From Reticulitermes speratus (Eukaryota; Arthropoda; Insecta; Blattodea; Rhinotermitidae): a stretch of DNA of 64,000 nucleotides. The notes below the pieces were generated by a model. The model made no database searches. It was not told the origin of the DNA and was given only the letters and a program-made list of their open reading frames with translations. The stretch covers positions 6,217,678-6,281,677 of the forward strand of contig JAJKFL010000005.1 of NCBI GenBank assembly GCA_021186555.1, given 5' to 3'. Both the position numbers and the translations under genes were made by a program. Shown piece after piece: positions 36,701 to 49,620 of the stretch; position 1 is the stretch's first letter, and each line of letters begins with the position of its first letter.

Positions 36701-37607
36701 TGTAAAAGATGACGTTAATTCAGGTGGACTCTTTGCACAGTATGTCAACATGTTCCTGAAATTGAAACAGGAATCATCTGGTTTCCCATCCTGGGTGCAA
36801 AGTGAAGATGACAAAGATCAATACATTGAGGACTACCGGCGCGCAGAGGGAATTTCTCTAGACAAGGCATCTATTTCAAAAAATGCGGGGCAGCGAACTT
36901 TGGCAAAGTTAAAATTAAACTCAATGTGGGGTAAATGGGCACAGAACCAGAATAAGACCCAGATATCAGTCGTGACCTCAGAGAAAGAGTTTTATGAGCT
37001 GATCACATGTCCGGGTACTGAGGTTACTAGCCTCATATTCCCGAACGACGAAGTGGCATGGGTTTCTTGGAAGCACACCGAGGAAAACATAGCCACAGGA
37101 AAGAACGTCAATGTTGCCGTAGCGGCATACGTGACTAGTCAAGCTCGATTAAAACTGTATGAGTATCTGAGCGAGTTGGGGGAGTCTGTCCTCTATTGCG
37201 ACACCGACTCTGTCATTTACATTCACAACGTAGATGAACCCAACAAAGTGAAGACAGGAGATTATCTGGGCGACCTCACAAATGAGTTGGAGGAGTTTGG
37301 CGCGGGCTCCTATACTGAGGAGTTTGTTTCAGGTGGCCCTAAGAACTATGCTTTCTCTGTCTTTTGCCCCTCAAATGGAGAACGAACAACTAAATGTAAA
37401 GTAAAGGGCATTACCCTGAATTATGAGAATTCCAAGGTAGTGAACTTTACTTCTCTAAGGCATATGATTTTGGAAAATTCTGACCCTGTACATGTACACA
37501 ATCCAAAGAAGATTAAACGTAAACAAGGTGGTATGGTTGTGTCGGAGCCCGAATCGAAGGTGTACAAAGTGGTCTTTAAAGAAGCGCCGGCTTACAGACA
37601 ACTTTGA
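33771..37607 (+). CDS. POLB: Protein-primed family-B DNA polymerase, 1278 aa, intact
   Basis: Replicative polymerase of Polintons, expected to copy the element by protein priming from its ends. Visible motifs in order: a Cys/His-rich cluster at about residues 312-410 with several CxxC pairs; Exo I FDTE (D433, E435); Exo II HNSRGYD (N511, D516); Exo III YCMDD (about 633-637); polymerase motif A DVISLYP (D857); motif B KLKLNSMWGK (about 1047); motif C YCDTDS (D1144, D1146). All catalytic acids of the 3'-5' exonuclease and polymerase sites are present and the frame is open throughout. A polyadenylation-type AATAAA follows at about 37,671. Start is the first ATG of the frame. Divergent from the leftward genes. 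Confidence 0.97.
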   Translation: MAKKLFLDRHREFPTSEVPSLTEERTEPETVLPDRSSPDHEISDELPFEILDETSKSFPKFNATGRSLLIKFNPPREEQDPSTYLKECITGLTNYLVDEVPNRDMVGLTIRNTENVEDKVVGISLRRRDQLKPDVVWQVLGKVIQSNARFGLTDRLEVRLDHVRMPVGNGRNAEKTKGRSIDVMSAIKRSIVVVKAAFLCLAHALIIAMAGVNSDPMYKSYRNGRRLDQPVEELLKASGVDLTNGGGLEELQQFQDHLSDYKIMVYDGLSPDRLIFSGNSLSDKKLYLLYDSDTGHYNVITNIKAAMAKRFVCNACDALYDRTHTCDKACSLCTATPPCAKGDSRYCATCNRIFPSEKCFQNHLTLRVKGKLVCQWKQVCRNCSFVVTSDNKHECFKKFCNLCNKIQPSGHLCYMAPLKPSRLSNRFMYVFFDTECTQDLEKRDGSFVHVPNLICAQQMCSKCETYDDLSIDCEQCGKRVHVFWQDPIGKFIDYLRLSRPFADKLYVISHNSRGYDAQFLLRRFLELRWIPKLIMDGTKILCMSVEHICFVDSLNFIPMSLKNMPKSFDLTCRKGYYPHYFNTAENLDYVGSYPEPKFYGADFMSSDERSRFLQWYEEQKDKIFHNKEELLAYCMDDVNVLRQACTAFRNLFLNLVKMDPFREAITISSICNKVFRTMFLKPDTVGLIARGGYRMGDRQSVEALQWLAYIGRTKDITCAGNGREVRLDGVPNLKVDRYCAETREVFEYLGCFWHGCPFMPNRHKLIGNTDETLLSRYEETMARLQKIRDAGYKVISIWGCEFKKLLRDNLELQKELGSHPYVKNSPINIRDALYGGRTEATKMWYKAKQGEEIHYVDVISLYPYICKYGKFPIGHPKVYVGADCPADCLARDGIIKCKVLPPRKLYHPVLPYKSNSKLMFPLCCKCADTMQQAGCTHSDKERCIVGTWVIDEVCKAVEMGYSLVEVFEFWEYDVTRYVKDDVNSGGLFAQYVNMFLKLKQESSGFPSWVQSEDDKDQYIEDYRRAEGISLDKASISKNAGQRTLAKLKLNSMWGKWAQNQNKTQISVVTSEKEFYELITCPGTEVTSLIFPNDEVAWVSWKHTEENIATGKNVNVAVAAYVTSQARLKLYEYLSELGESVLYCDTDSVIYIHNVDEPNKVKTGDYLGDLTNELEEFGAGSYTEEFVSGGPKNYAFSVFCPSNGERTTKCKVKGITLNYENSKVVNFTSLRHMILENSDPVHVHNPKKIKRKQGGMVVSEPESKVYKVVFKEAPAYRQL

Positions 37608-37713
37608 CTCACTTCCTTACGGCTATTAGATGGAAAAAAATTTGTTCAAATACATTTAGGCTTCTGAAACAATAAAAACATTTTTCGGCTTTGAAATTTT
37701 TTTAGGCTTGCAT

Positions 37714-37761
37714 AAATTCATAAATAGAGGCGTCATTATGCATTTAACTTCAGTTTAGAGT
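37714..37761 (+). promoter_or_regulatory. TATA plus TCAGT core promoter of ATPase gene
   Basis: The TATA-like word ATAAATA starts at 37,720 inside the 15-mer AAATTCATAAATAGA. The arthropod initiator TCAGT is at 37,750-37,754, placing its A 32 bases downstream, and the ATG follows 10 bases later. The spacing is canonical. The same 15-mer lies twice upstream of the leftward genes. Confidence 0.65.
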
Positions 37762-38419
37762 ATGACGCTGAAGCTTCAACATCCATTTACTCTAATAGTA
37801 GCCGGTCCAAGTTCATGCGGAAAGTCAACATTTGTTATTGGATTATTACAGTGCAGAGAGCAGCTTTGTGACACAGTGTATGATAATATTGTCTGGTGCC
37901 ATAGTGAAAATAACGCCCCACATCACCTAAAAGACGTATCATTTGTTAAAGGTGTTCCTAATTTTGATAATCCTAAACATGTTCCCACATTAATTGTGTT
38001 AGATGATTTGATGGACTCTGCTTATTCCACAAGTCAGCGAATTATTTACTAAAGGATCACATCACAGGAATATTAGTTTGGTGCTAATTACGCAAAACCT
38101 GTTTCATCACAGCCAATCTTCACGTGATATTTCTCTCAACAGTAAATATATAGTGGTATTTAAAAACCCGAGAGACAAGACACAAATTGTACACCTTGCT
38201 CGACAAGTCTATCCTGAGAATATTTCTAGCTTTCACAAAACGTATTTAGAAGTTTGTAAAGACCCACATTCTTATTTATTTCTTGATTTAACACAATCCA
38301 TTAATGATCTGCTAAGATTTAGAACAAAGATATTTCCTGGTGAAGTAACTGAGGTGTTTGCACCTCTAGAAAGTAATGAACCGTTTGAAATCGCAATTAC
38401 ACTACCTGCACGTAATTAA
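37762..38419 (+). pseudogene. ATP: A32-like packaging ATPase, one frameshift
   Basis: FtsK/HerA-type genome-packaging ATPase of the Polinton and large DNA virus lineage. The Walker A motif AGPSSCGKST lies near residues 14-23 and Walker B TLIVLDD near 73-79. The first frame stops at 38,052. The rest of the domain, including an LITQN sensor-like motif, continues in another frame from before 38,078 to 38,419. A single-base indel near 38,025-38,035 explains this; no other damage is seen. Combined length (about 218 aa) is normal for the family. It overlaps the start of the next gene. Confidence 0.9.
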
Positions 38420-38708
38420 GGACGCAAAACCACAAGCTAGACGTGCTTTACTCTCTTCTGCAAGTGACGAGTTGATAAAAGTTATTGTTGAATGTGCTAT
38501 AAATACACTTAACGGGAATCATAAATTATCTACAGACGAAAAGAGTAAACTTGGTAAATATAAGAACAGGTTACGTGAGCTAGTCAATCCAAAGATTAGT
38601 TTTAAAAGCAAGCGTAAACTTTTAATTCAGAAAGGAGGGTTCATAGTTCCTTTGCTTACCAGTATTTTATCTAGTGTCATCGGGGCTCTAGTTACTAGTA
38701 ATAATTAA
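38376..38708 (+). CDS. Conserved small Polinton protein, 110 aa
   Basis: An open frame overlapping the ATPase 3' end. The core LHVIKDAKPQ, then a region with ECAINTLNGN, then a basic stretch and a C-terminal GGFIVPLL plus hydrophobic tail (about residues 86-110) match a family I recall in many arthropod Polinton-like elements, function unassigned. The basic middle plus hydrophobic glycine-led tail would suit a membrane-active or core virion component, but this is inference. The start could be the ATG at 38,376 or slightly downstream. Confidence 0.75.
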   Translation: MNRLKSQLHYLHVIKDAKPQARRALLSSASDELIKVIVECAINTLNGNHKLSTDEKSKLGKYKNRLRELVNPKISFKSKRKLLIQKGGFIVPLLTSILSSVIGALVTSNN

Positions 38709-38711
38709 TAA

Positions 38712-39433
38712 ATGGCTTTAAAACGTATGATTTTAGTTCCTCCAGAACTATGGAATAATTGTTCTGAACCAACGTCACCACCACCGGTCAAAACCATACT
38801 TAAAAGTAACGATCATAGTTTTAATAAATGGACAAAGGTTCGTCTGCATCAAGACCCTTACTTAAAAACAGAAAAGCGAAAACGTGATCCTATCCCTATA
38901 CCAATAATAGAAACAGGTGGTACCCCTGATAGCAAACCTACATTTAAAACTAAACGTGAACGCATAATAGGTTCAGTGCCTGTATTTAACACTGAAACTG
39001 CAGATACAGAACCTGAAACTGATGCTGAAAGTATTTCACCTGTACATACAAAGTACATTCAAGGCGTATTAAAACGTAAAGTATCGCATGACCCTACGTT
39101 CGGAGTATACCAGGATAACGATGTGGCTCTTTCAAGATTGGCAGTTCAAAGTTTAAATTTAGCAACAAACACGTGTTTGTGGATAGTAAGCGGTTCAAAG
39201 CTACACGAGGTCTGTGGGAATTACTAACTAAGTCGCGACCCGATAAGAATGCAGTCACTCTCCAAGACAAACATGCATATAAACAGATATTGTTGCAGTC
39301 CAATGCGCATAGAGTTGATTTCAGCCCTACCGGTAAGATCAGAGCAAATAAGGGCGTAAAATATACACGGTTTATTTCGCGACTGTTTAATGATTCACCT
39401 AAACGAAATATAGCATGGGAATCCGTAGAGTAA
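38712..39433 (+). pseudogene. Polinton protein PX-like, ~240 aa, one frameshift
   Basis: It begins MALKRMILVPPELW. The N-terminal 125 residues are proline, lysine and acidic rich and probably disordered. From about 39,120 the homologous sequence moves to another frame and runs to 39,433, where the C-terminal part has a LWELLTK and DKHAYKQIL segment. One small indel at about 39,115-39,125 splits the gene. I recognise this as a recurring arthropod Polinton protein of unknown role lying just before the integrase. Its last 19 bases overlap the integrase start. Confidence 0.8.
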
Positions 39434-40488
39434 ACCCCCTAGGAAAACTTTATTTCGATCCAAAACATCCTGCAGGATTCGGGTCTGTTTCAAAGTTGGT
39501 AAAGGCTAGTAAAATTAATAAAAAGGACGTTGAGGAGTGGCTAAGTTCGCAGGATACATATACGCTTCACAAACCGGTGCGAAAACATTTTCCCCGCAAC
39601 CCATACACTGTCACAAATATTGATGATGTATGGGAAATGGATCTAGCAGACTTAAGCAGTCTGTCTCGATATAACAGTGGACATAAATATCTTCTAACAG
39701 TTATTGACGTGTTTTCACGATACGCGTGGATTTTGCCGTTAAAAGACAGAACAGGGACTTCTGTTACAACAGCATTGAAAACTTTATTTAAAAATAGACA
39801 ACCGCTTACATTACAGTCAGATAAAGGAACTGAGTTTGTAAATGCAACAGTTCAAAAGTATCTGAAGAATCAAGGGATAAGTTTTCATACGACACATAAT
39901 CCAGACATTAAAGCTGCCGTAATTGAAAGATTTAATAGGACTCTGAAAAGTAAAATGTATAAGTATTTTACAAAAAATAATACATATAGATACATTGATG
40001 CTCTGGACAAGCTTTTAGAGGGGTACAACAATAGTGTTCATTCAACTATAGGAATGGCTCCAAGAAATGTCAACCCTTCCAACATTTACGCTGTGTGGCA
40101 GAGACTACGTAGCCAAAGTGCAGTTATTCCCCGAGGGCGTGTTAAATTTAGAGTTGGTGACTTTGTGCGTATAACAAAAGAAAAGTTGAAATTTGCCAAA
40201 GGCTATGAGCAGACGTATTCCACAGAAATATTTAGGGTTGTCAAGGTTATTCGCCGCATTCCTCAACCTGTGTACGAAGTTGAAAACTTACGCAGTCAGC
40301 CTATTGAGGGTCAGTTTTACAACTACGAACTAGTAAAGGTTACATTGTCTCCAGATACAGAATTTCAAATAGATAAAATACTGCGTTCTCGTACAAAGGG
40401 TGGCATTAAACAGCATCTTGTCAAGTGGAGAGGGTACCACGAGAAATTCGGCTCTTGGGTAAACGCTTCCGATATTAAAAGAATATAA
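39415..40488 (+). CDS. INT: Retroviral-type (rve) integrase with chromodomain, 357 aa
   Basis: Catalyses insertion of the replicated element into host DNA. The RNase H-like core shows the DDE acids: D near 76 in WEMDLADL, D near 136 in LQSDKGTEF, and E near 171 in VIERFNRTLK. A short SH3-like segment (VKFRVGDFVRI, about 246) follows, then a C-terminal chromodomain (about 316-357) with HLVKWRGY, which in related elements steers integration toward marked chromatin. The frame is intact. I do not see the N-terminal HHCC zinc motif. The stop overlaps the next start (TAATG). Confidence 0.95.
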   Translation: MGIRRVNPLGKLYFDPKHPAGFGSVSKLVKASKINKKDVEEWLSSQDTYTLHKPVRKHFPRNPYTVTNIDDVWEMDLADLSSLSRYNSGHKYLLTVIDVFSRYAWILPLKDRTGTSVTTALKTLFKNRQPLTLQSDKGTEFVNATVQKYLKNQGISFHTTHNPDIKAAVIERFNRTLKSKMYKYFTKNNTYRYIDALDKLLEGYNNSVHSTIGMAPRNVNPSNIYAVWQRLRSQSAVIPRGRVKFRVGDFVRITKEKLKFAKGYEQTYSTEIFRVVKVIRRIPQPVYEVENLRSQPIEGQFYNYELVKVTLSPDTEFQIDKILRSRTKGGIKQHLVKWRGYHEKFGSWVNASDIKRI

Positions 40489-41286
40489 TGGAATCATTTT
40501 TCGTGGTGTTACCGTCAGACAGTTCAGAAAGTTATTTTCCTCTCAATATGATAGCTAATTTTAGAACAAAGCTAGCCACCCCTATTCAACTCGAACCCAA
40601 CAAGTGGGAAGTCGGTTTAGTCGAAATATCGTATCCGAGAGGTTATAAGAAGCAACCCCTGCACAATATCGTACGTTTAGATACGATGGATATCAAGTTT
40701 CCAGTAAAGAATTACGAAAATCTGTATGAATTGTTTGTAACACTAAAGCGACATTTCAAATCGCCTGAAGATAAAGAAAATTTTGTTATTAAATTTAACG
40801 GGTATCTAAATAAGTATGCCACCAAATGCATACACTACAAACACTCTAGGCGTCTGTTATGGACAAAATTCACTAAAGGTAGGCGAAAAAATAATATCGC
40901 ACTTCCCTGTTCGTGTTTATAACGGCCTCGAAGATTTGGCAGCGACAATTATGGCTCCTGCTAATTGTAGTGCCAACAAAGTATCACTACCCGAAACGGA
41001 TAATTTAAACTTTGCTGCGCCAGAGCCAATATACGTATACACCGATATTATTAAACCGAATTTAGTAGGCGATTCTTACGTCAGAATGCTGACTCCTTTA
41101 CACTTTCCATCTGCTGATGGCTATCATAGGTTCCATTTCCCATTGTACAGACCAGTGGAACAATCATTCATAGAGTCAATAGCCATCCGTCTTGTTACAA
41201 AGTCTGGAGAAGATGTTACTTTTGACGATAGTGATATTCCATGCTTAATAACATTACACTTTAAAAACAAATCCTCAGCGCAATAA
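40488..41286 (+). pseudogene. PY: Penton-like minor capsid protein, one frameshift
   Basis: The N-terminus FFVVLPSDSSESYFP followed by KWEVGLVEISYP is diagnostic for the Polinton single-jelly-roll minor capsid (penton) protein. The first frame ends at 40,922. The second part, with HFPVRVYNG and LVGDSYVRMLTPL, is open from 40,816 to 41,286. The frame switch lies at about 40,815-40,830. Combined length of about 265 aa fits the family. It would form the vertex capsomer. Confidence 0.88.
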
Positions 41287-41306
41287 TACTCAGTTCATAG
41301 GGTACC

Positions 41307-41710
41307 ATGGATCAATATACACGGTATTACATTAATCAAAGCGGCGGTGGTGGTGATATAGGTCCAGTATATAGAGCAAGTTTCAGAGTGCAGAGGGGAA
41401 ATGGTATTGGGTCATTCTTCAGGGGGCTGTTTCGTTTTGTTAAGCCTTTGTTGTATCAGGAGCTAAGGCTGTGGGTAGGGAAGCATTAAAGACGGGTTCA
41501 AATATCTTTACTGATTTACTTAATAAGCAACAGGGGCAACAAGTTGGTGATATTCTTAAATCACGTTTCGGTGAAGCAAAGGACAATCTTGAAGACAAAA
41601 TTAAGAAAATGACTGGTTCTGGCTTGTGTTTAAAAAGGAAGCGAAGGTCGAAAAAGGTTCATTTACAAAGTAAACGTGCAAAGGTGAAGGATATATTTTC
41701 AAAAGAATAA
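41307..41710 (+). pseudogene. pVI-like minor capsid protein, one frameshift
   Basis: A glycine-rich start (QSGGGGDIGPVYRASF) is followed by QRGNGIGSFFRGLFR, an amphipathic segment characteristic of the Polinton minor capsid protein that resembles adenovirus pVI. The first frame ends at 41,489 and the rest (EALKTGSNI... to a basic C-terminus rich in K and R) is open to 41,710. A one-base indel near 41,455-41,465 separates them. In adenovirus the counterpart is cleaved by the protease encoded at 43,003; the GxG contexts here could be such sites. Confidence 0.8.
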
Positions 41711-41712
41711 TT

Positions 41713-43001
41713 ATGGAGTGTTTGAAATCGGGTCTCGATATCTTTCTCAAGCGTAGCATCCAAACGTCCATCTTAAACAGTCACACCGTTACATACAAAC
41801 CTATTGCCCCTGCAGATAATCCTTGTCAGTTAGAATTTCATTGCTCTGGTCATAGTGATTTCTACATCGATTTGAATTCTGTGCGTCTACTTTTGCGCGT
41901 TAAACTTGTAAAAACTGACGGAACAGCTTTCACGAGTACTGAGCCAAATGCAGTAGGGTGTGTCAATAACCTGTTACATTCATTGTTTAGTGCACTAAGT
42001 GTGTCATTAAACGGAAAGCCAGTAACTCTTCATGAGACAAACTACCATTATAAGTCCTATATTGAAAAGTTGTTAAATTATGGAAAAGACGCTTCAGGGA
42101 CACATCTGCTCTCGAGTTTTTGGTTTCTCGATTCACCAGCATCAAATGGTTCGTTGGGGCAGATGAAGAAAACAAGGGTTACGTCACAAGATTAAATTAT
42201 CTCAGTGAGAGTCAAACAATTGAACTCTATGGAAGACTTCACGCCGACTTATTCAATTCAGATAAAATGCTAATTAACGGCGTCGATATGAATATTAAAC
42301 TGACACGTGCGCCTGAGGCCTTTTACCTCTTGGGAAATTCAGACGACGTCAAAGTTCGTATTAAAATATTGGATGCAACTCTTTTTATCACTCAGATCGA
42401 GCTGAAACCTCCTCTGCTTCTAGCTCACGCCAATGTCTTGGGTATGAAGAGAAAGGCACATTATCCTCTTACACATACTCAGATTAAAACCTTCACAGCG
42501 AGTGCTGGGGCCCAGCAAGTCTCTATTGATAATGCATTCCTTGGACCGATCCCTGAAAGGTTACTTGTTGCAATTGTTAAAAACGCCGCATTTGTAGGTT
42601 CTGCTAGTACAAATCCTTTCCAGTTTCACCATTATGCCATGACCTATCTTGTTTTGTATGTAAATGGAGTTCAGTACCCTTCCGAGTCCCTAACAATGGA
42701 CTGCTCTTCCGCTTTCGGGGTTACCAGGGCTTACGAAACACTTTTCTCCAGTACCGGTATTCATCACGACGACCGTGGTCACATGATTACCATGGAAATG
42801 TTCACAAAAGGTTTTTTCATATTAGGCTTCGACTTAACTCCTGACAGAGAGGCTGACGAAGAACACGTTAGTCTACCTCGTCAAGGAAACGTGCGCATTG
42901 AAGCACGCTTTAAAAAGCCATTACCTGAACCTGTAACATGTATTCTGTATGCCGAATTTCCTGGCCAATTGAGATTGATAATTCCCGAAACGTCACAGTA
43001 G
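41713..43001 (+). pseudogene. MCP: Double-jelly-roll major capsid protein, one frameshift
   Basis: It starts MECLKSGLDIFLKRSIQ. The first frame runs to 42,195 and covers the first barrel strands (FYIDLNSVRLLLRVKL). The second, open from about 42,120 to 43,001, carries ELYGRLHADLFNSD, NGVDMNIKLTR and a C-terminal barrel. The frame switch is at about 42,155-42,165, next to a run of G. The total of about 428 aa is normal for Polinton major capsid proteins. It would build the icosahedral shell. No in-frame stop other than from the shift. Confidence 0.92.
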
Positions 43002-43002
43002 A

Positions 43003-43507
43003 ATGAATACCATTCAAATTAACAAAGTGTTAACTAAACATGTTAAGTATTTTCAAGGAGTATATCCTATTGATCTATTACCATCCACAATTATAAAGCC
43101 CTCCATAATTATTATAAACCTTGACAAACATTACATGCCCGGTTCGCATTGGGTAGCTCTCTGCATTTCTGAATCGGGATATGCCGATTATTTTGATTCT
43201 TATGGATTCCCGCCATTCAAACATGAAATAATAGCCTATCTACAACGCCACTCAGTATCATGGAAGTTTAACCGCCACAGACTACAGGGATTGACTTCGA
43301 ATGTCTGCGGACATTTCTGCTGCCTATATCGCTTTCCACAGAGCTAAGGGACACTCAATGACGTCATTTGTGAACATGTTCACACCTGCCGACTACACCT
43401 GCAACGATATAAAGGCAGTGTGCATGTTTCGTCGTCATTTTGGCAGTTGTCCTGCTTGCGGAAGCCTGGAGGAAAAGGAGCAGCAGACGTGCAAATCACA
43501 GCTATAA
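43003..43507 (+). pseudogene. PRO: Adenain-like cysteine protease, late frameshift
   Basis: Ulp1/adenain-type maturation protease of the Polinton virion. Catalytic features in order: His in GSHWVALC (about residue 48), Asp in YFDSYG (about 65), Gln in LQGL and Cys in NVCGHFC (about 102). The frame is lost just after the catalytic Cys at about 43,320-43,330. The remaining C-terminal helix region (HRAKGHSM and on) is open in another frame to 43,507. The active-site portion is therefore complete but the C-terminal lobe is displaced. It begins 2 bases after the capsid gene stop. Confidence 0.9.
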
Positions 43508-43537
43508 ATAAAGGTACGTACAGCATACTTAATCAGT
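43503..43537 (+). promoter_or_regulatory. TATA plus TCAGT core promoter
   Basis: TATAAATA at 43,503-43,510 and TCAGT at 43,533-43,537, with the initiator A 32 bases after the TATA start. The next ATG is at 43,543, which makes the transcript leader extremely short. Confidence 0.65.
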
Positions 43538-43542
43538 TAGCA

Positions 43543-44058
43543 ATGGCTCTCTTAGTGATAGATTTCACCTACTTTCAAGGGAGGGATGGTGAAATGGTAT
43601 TGAAAGAGTTGGCAGCTGCCGATTCTCATAGTGACAGGGTCTCATCATATGTCTTTAAGAGACCATACGCTTGGGAAGAAGTGCCTGCGTTTACGGCAAG
43701 ACTTAACCAGGACATTAATCACGGGTGTAATTGGAATGATGGTGATATATTCTACTCTGAGTTGGAGACTGTTTTGCATCGAGAGGCATCATCAGCTGTT
43801 GCTATATATTGCTTTGGACCTAAAAAATCTGCATTTATTAGTAATCTTATCGATCGCACAGTAATCGATATTGCTCAACTAGGATGTCCGCGGGCTGCAG
43901 ACATAACTTTTCCAGGCATAAGCTGTACCTTCCCGTGCCATAAAGGGTTAAACAATGTTTGTGCAATGAGATCAGCGCATTCGATGGCCCAATGGCTGCA
44001 CTTCCACATTCTTAGTCTTCAGTATGCAGTATGCTCGATTCAACCTGGTTGTCATTAA
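43543..44058 (+). CDS. Conserved Polinton protein, 171 aa, unassigned
   Basis: I choose the ATG at 43,543 (MALLVIDFTYFQGRDGE) because it follows a canonical core promoter by a few bases; the frame is also open further upstream. Visible segments are KRPYAWEEVP, NDGDIFYSELETVLHREA, AIYCFGPKKS and a Cys/His-rich end (CTFPCHKGLNNVCAMRSAHS). I recall similar proteins in insect Polintons, function unknown. The VIDFTYF start plus later acidic residues could suggest a degenerate RNase H-like nuclease, but no complete catalytic set is visible. It ends in TAATG overlapping the next gene. Confidence 0.72.
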   Translation: MALLVIDFTYFQGRDGEMVLKELAAADSHSDRVSSYVFKRPYAWEEVPAFTARLNQDINHGCNWNDGDIFYSELETVLHREASSAVAIYCFGPKKSAFISNLIDRTVIDIAQLGCPRAADITFPGISCTFPCHKGLNNVCAMRSAHSMAQWLHFHILSLQYAVCSIQPGCH

Positions 44059-44546
44059 TGTTTTTCCAGATGTGGTCGTTACTTGAACGTGTATATTTCC
44101 TGAACAAGCAGAGGACCAAGTACGTCTCACTCTTTCTGGATGAAAACCTGACGCCTCAAGTGAAGATTACAAGTTCTTCGCGTAATGTGGTGTTAAATCA
44201 AATCCAATGGTTTATTTTGGTGACATTCAAGGATGCTATTGCCAAAAATGAAGTGCATGAACTTGGTGATACACGTCATACCCTATCTATGTACTGTGGA
44301 CGGTATATACGCATAATGTCTGAGGACATTCAAGTGTTTTTAAGTAAATCTGAGTGGTCATATCTCATGGAGTTGGCTGGTTCTTGTATAGACCGGCAAA
44401 TACACAAACTTTATCAACTGCACGACGAAATGATTGAATGGCGAAATTCATGTCTGGAGGCTAAAAACTTCTGTACACCACCACAGACAAATGCTATTGA
44501 CTTTGAAACATTGTACGACGAAATAATGTATAAAACATTCCATTAA
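44058..44546 (+). CDS. Polinton small protein, right copy, 162 aa
   Basis: The ATG at 44,058 overlaps the preceding stop. A second ATG at 44,070 sits immediately after TGTTTTTCCAG, a good 3' splice site, exactly as in the paralogous left-end gene, so the real product may start there. The protein has two similar modules: YVSLFLDENLTPQVKI...VVLNQIQWFILVTF and YIRIMSEDIQVFLSKSEWSYL. This strand-strand-helix pattern with a Trp is reminiscent of PC4-like single-strand DNA binding folds; I give that low confidence. The frame is intact, unlike its left-end relative. Confidence 0.75.
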   Translation: MFFQMWSLLERVYFLNKQRTKYVSLFLDENLTPQVKITSSSRNVVLNQIQWFILVTFKDAIAKNEVHELGDTRHTLSMYCGRYIRIMSEDIQVFLSKSEWSYLMELAGSCIDRQIHKLYQLHDEMIEWRNSCLEAKNFCTPPQTNAIDFETLYDEIMYKTFH

Positions 44547-44595
44547 TAAAATGTAAGAGACACCATTGTGAACATGTGAAAAAAAAAGAAAAAAA

Positions 44596-45586
44596 AATTG
44601 TGTTCTTCATTTGAGTTTAATAAAAACCTTTTCCTATCCTTTAAAAGAAAGAGGTAATTGGCATAGGTAGTATTCGAACCTAGGATCTTCTGATCATAAG
44701 TCCTACACCTTAACACGCAACTACCTCTTTCAGTTAAATATACCATTATGTTAAGTTTAAAAGGCGCCACATTGTCTTGTAATAATATTCAAAAGTAGCG
44801 CGGGTATTCTAAAATTCAAAAGTAGCGCGGCATTTCAAAAATATACCGCTTAGTCACATGTTGTAAAATTCAAAATTACCGCAATTTTCAAATCTGTCTT
44901 GTATAAATTTAAAATTACCGCGTATTTTCTAAAATTCAAACTTCCCGGCTCATTGTTTAAATAATATTCAAATTATACCGCGTATATTGTAAAATTCAAA
45001 ATTACCGCGGGATTTCAAATATACCGCGTATAAATTCAAATATACCGCGTAGCCACATGTATAAATTCAAAATTACCGCGGGATTTCTAAAATTCAAAAT
45101 TACCGCGTATAGCTTAGGTTAATGTTACGGCGCCAGACTGTCTGGGAAGTTATAGCACACTAAAAGTATAAGGTTAGGTTTATGTTAAGGCGCCGGACTG
45201 TCTGGTAAGTTTGTTTATGCAGGGGCGCCACACTGTCTGGGAAGTTATAGCACACTGAAAGTATAAGGTTAGGTTTATGTTAAGGCGCCAGACTGTCTGG
45301 TAAGTTTGTTTATGCAGGGGTGTATAATTACGTAATTTATAGGTTAATTCATCAATAATTAGATCAATTCATCAATAATTAGATCAATTAAACATTAATT
45401 ACATCAATTAATCATTAATTACATCAATTAAACATTAATTAGGTCAATTTGCGTGGGTGGAAGTGCGCGCGGCCGCCATGTTTGTTTACATGTGACGTCA
45501 CTTCCGGTCACGTGACTTTGTTTACATCCGCCATCTTTGTTTACATCGTGACGTCACATCCGTGCCATACCTGCACTATTACTACT
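44596..45586 (-). repeat. Polinton right terminal inverted repeat
   Basis: Inverted partner of 29,616-30,588 with the same four-zone layout. It is slightly longer because of small indels. A poly-A-rich segment (44,578-44,597) marks the inner limit where the two repeats stop matching. One informative difference is at the outer end: this copy has a perfect palindrome TCACGTGA where the left copy reads TCACGCGA. Confidence 0.93.
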
Positions 45587-45592
45587 GATGTG
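45587..45592. repeat. Polinton target-site duplication, right copy
   Basis: GATGTG directly follows the last element base and continues as CCTTCACACTATC, the normal continuation of the zinc-finger array unit. Six bases is the known Polinton duplication length. Confidence 0.95.
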
Positions 45593-49620
<4,028 letters not shown>

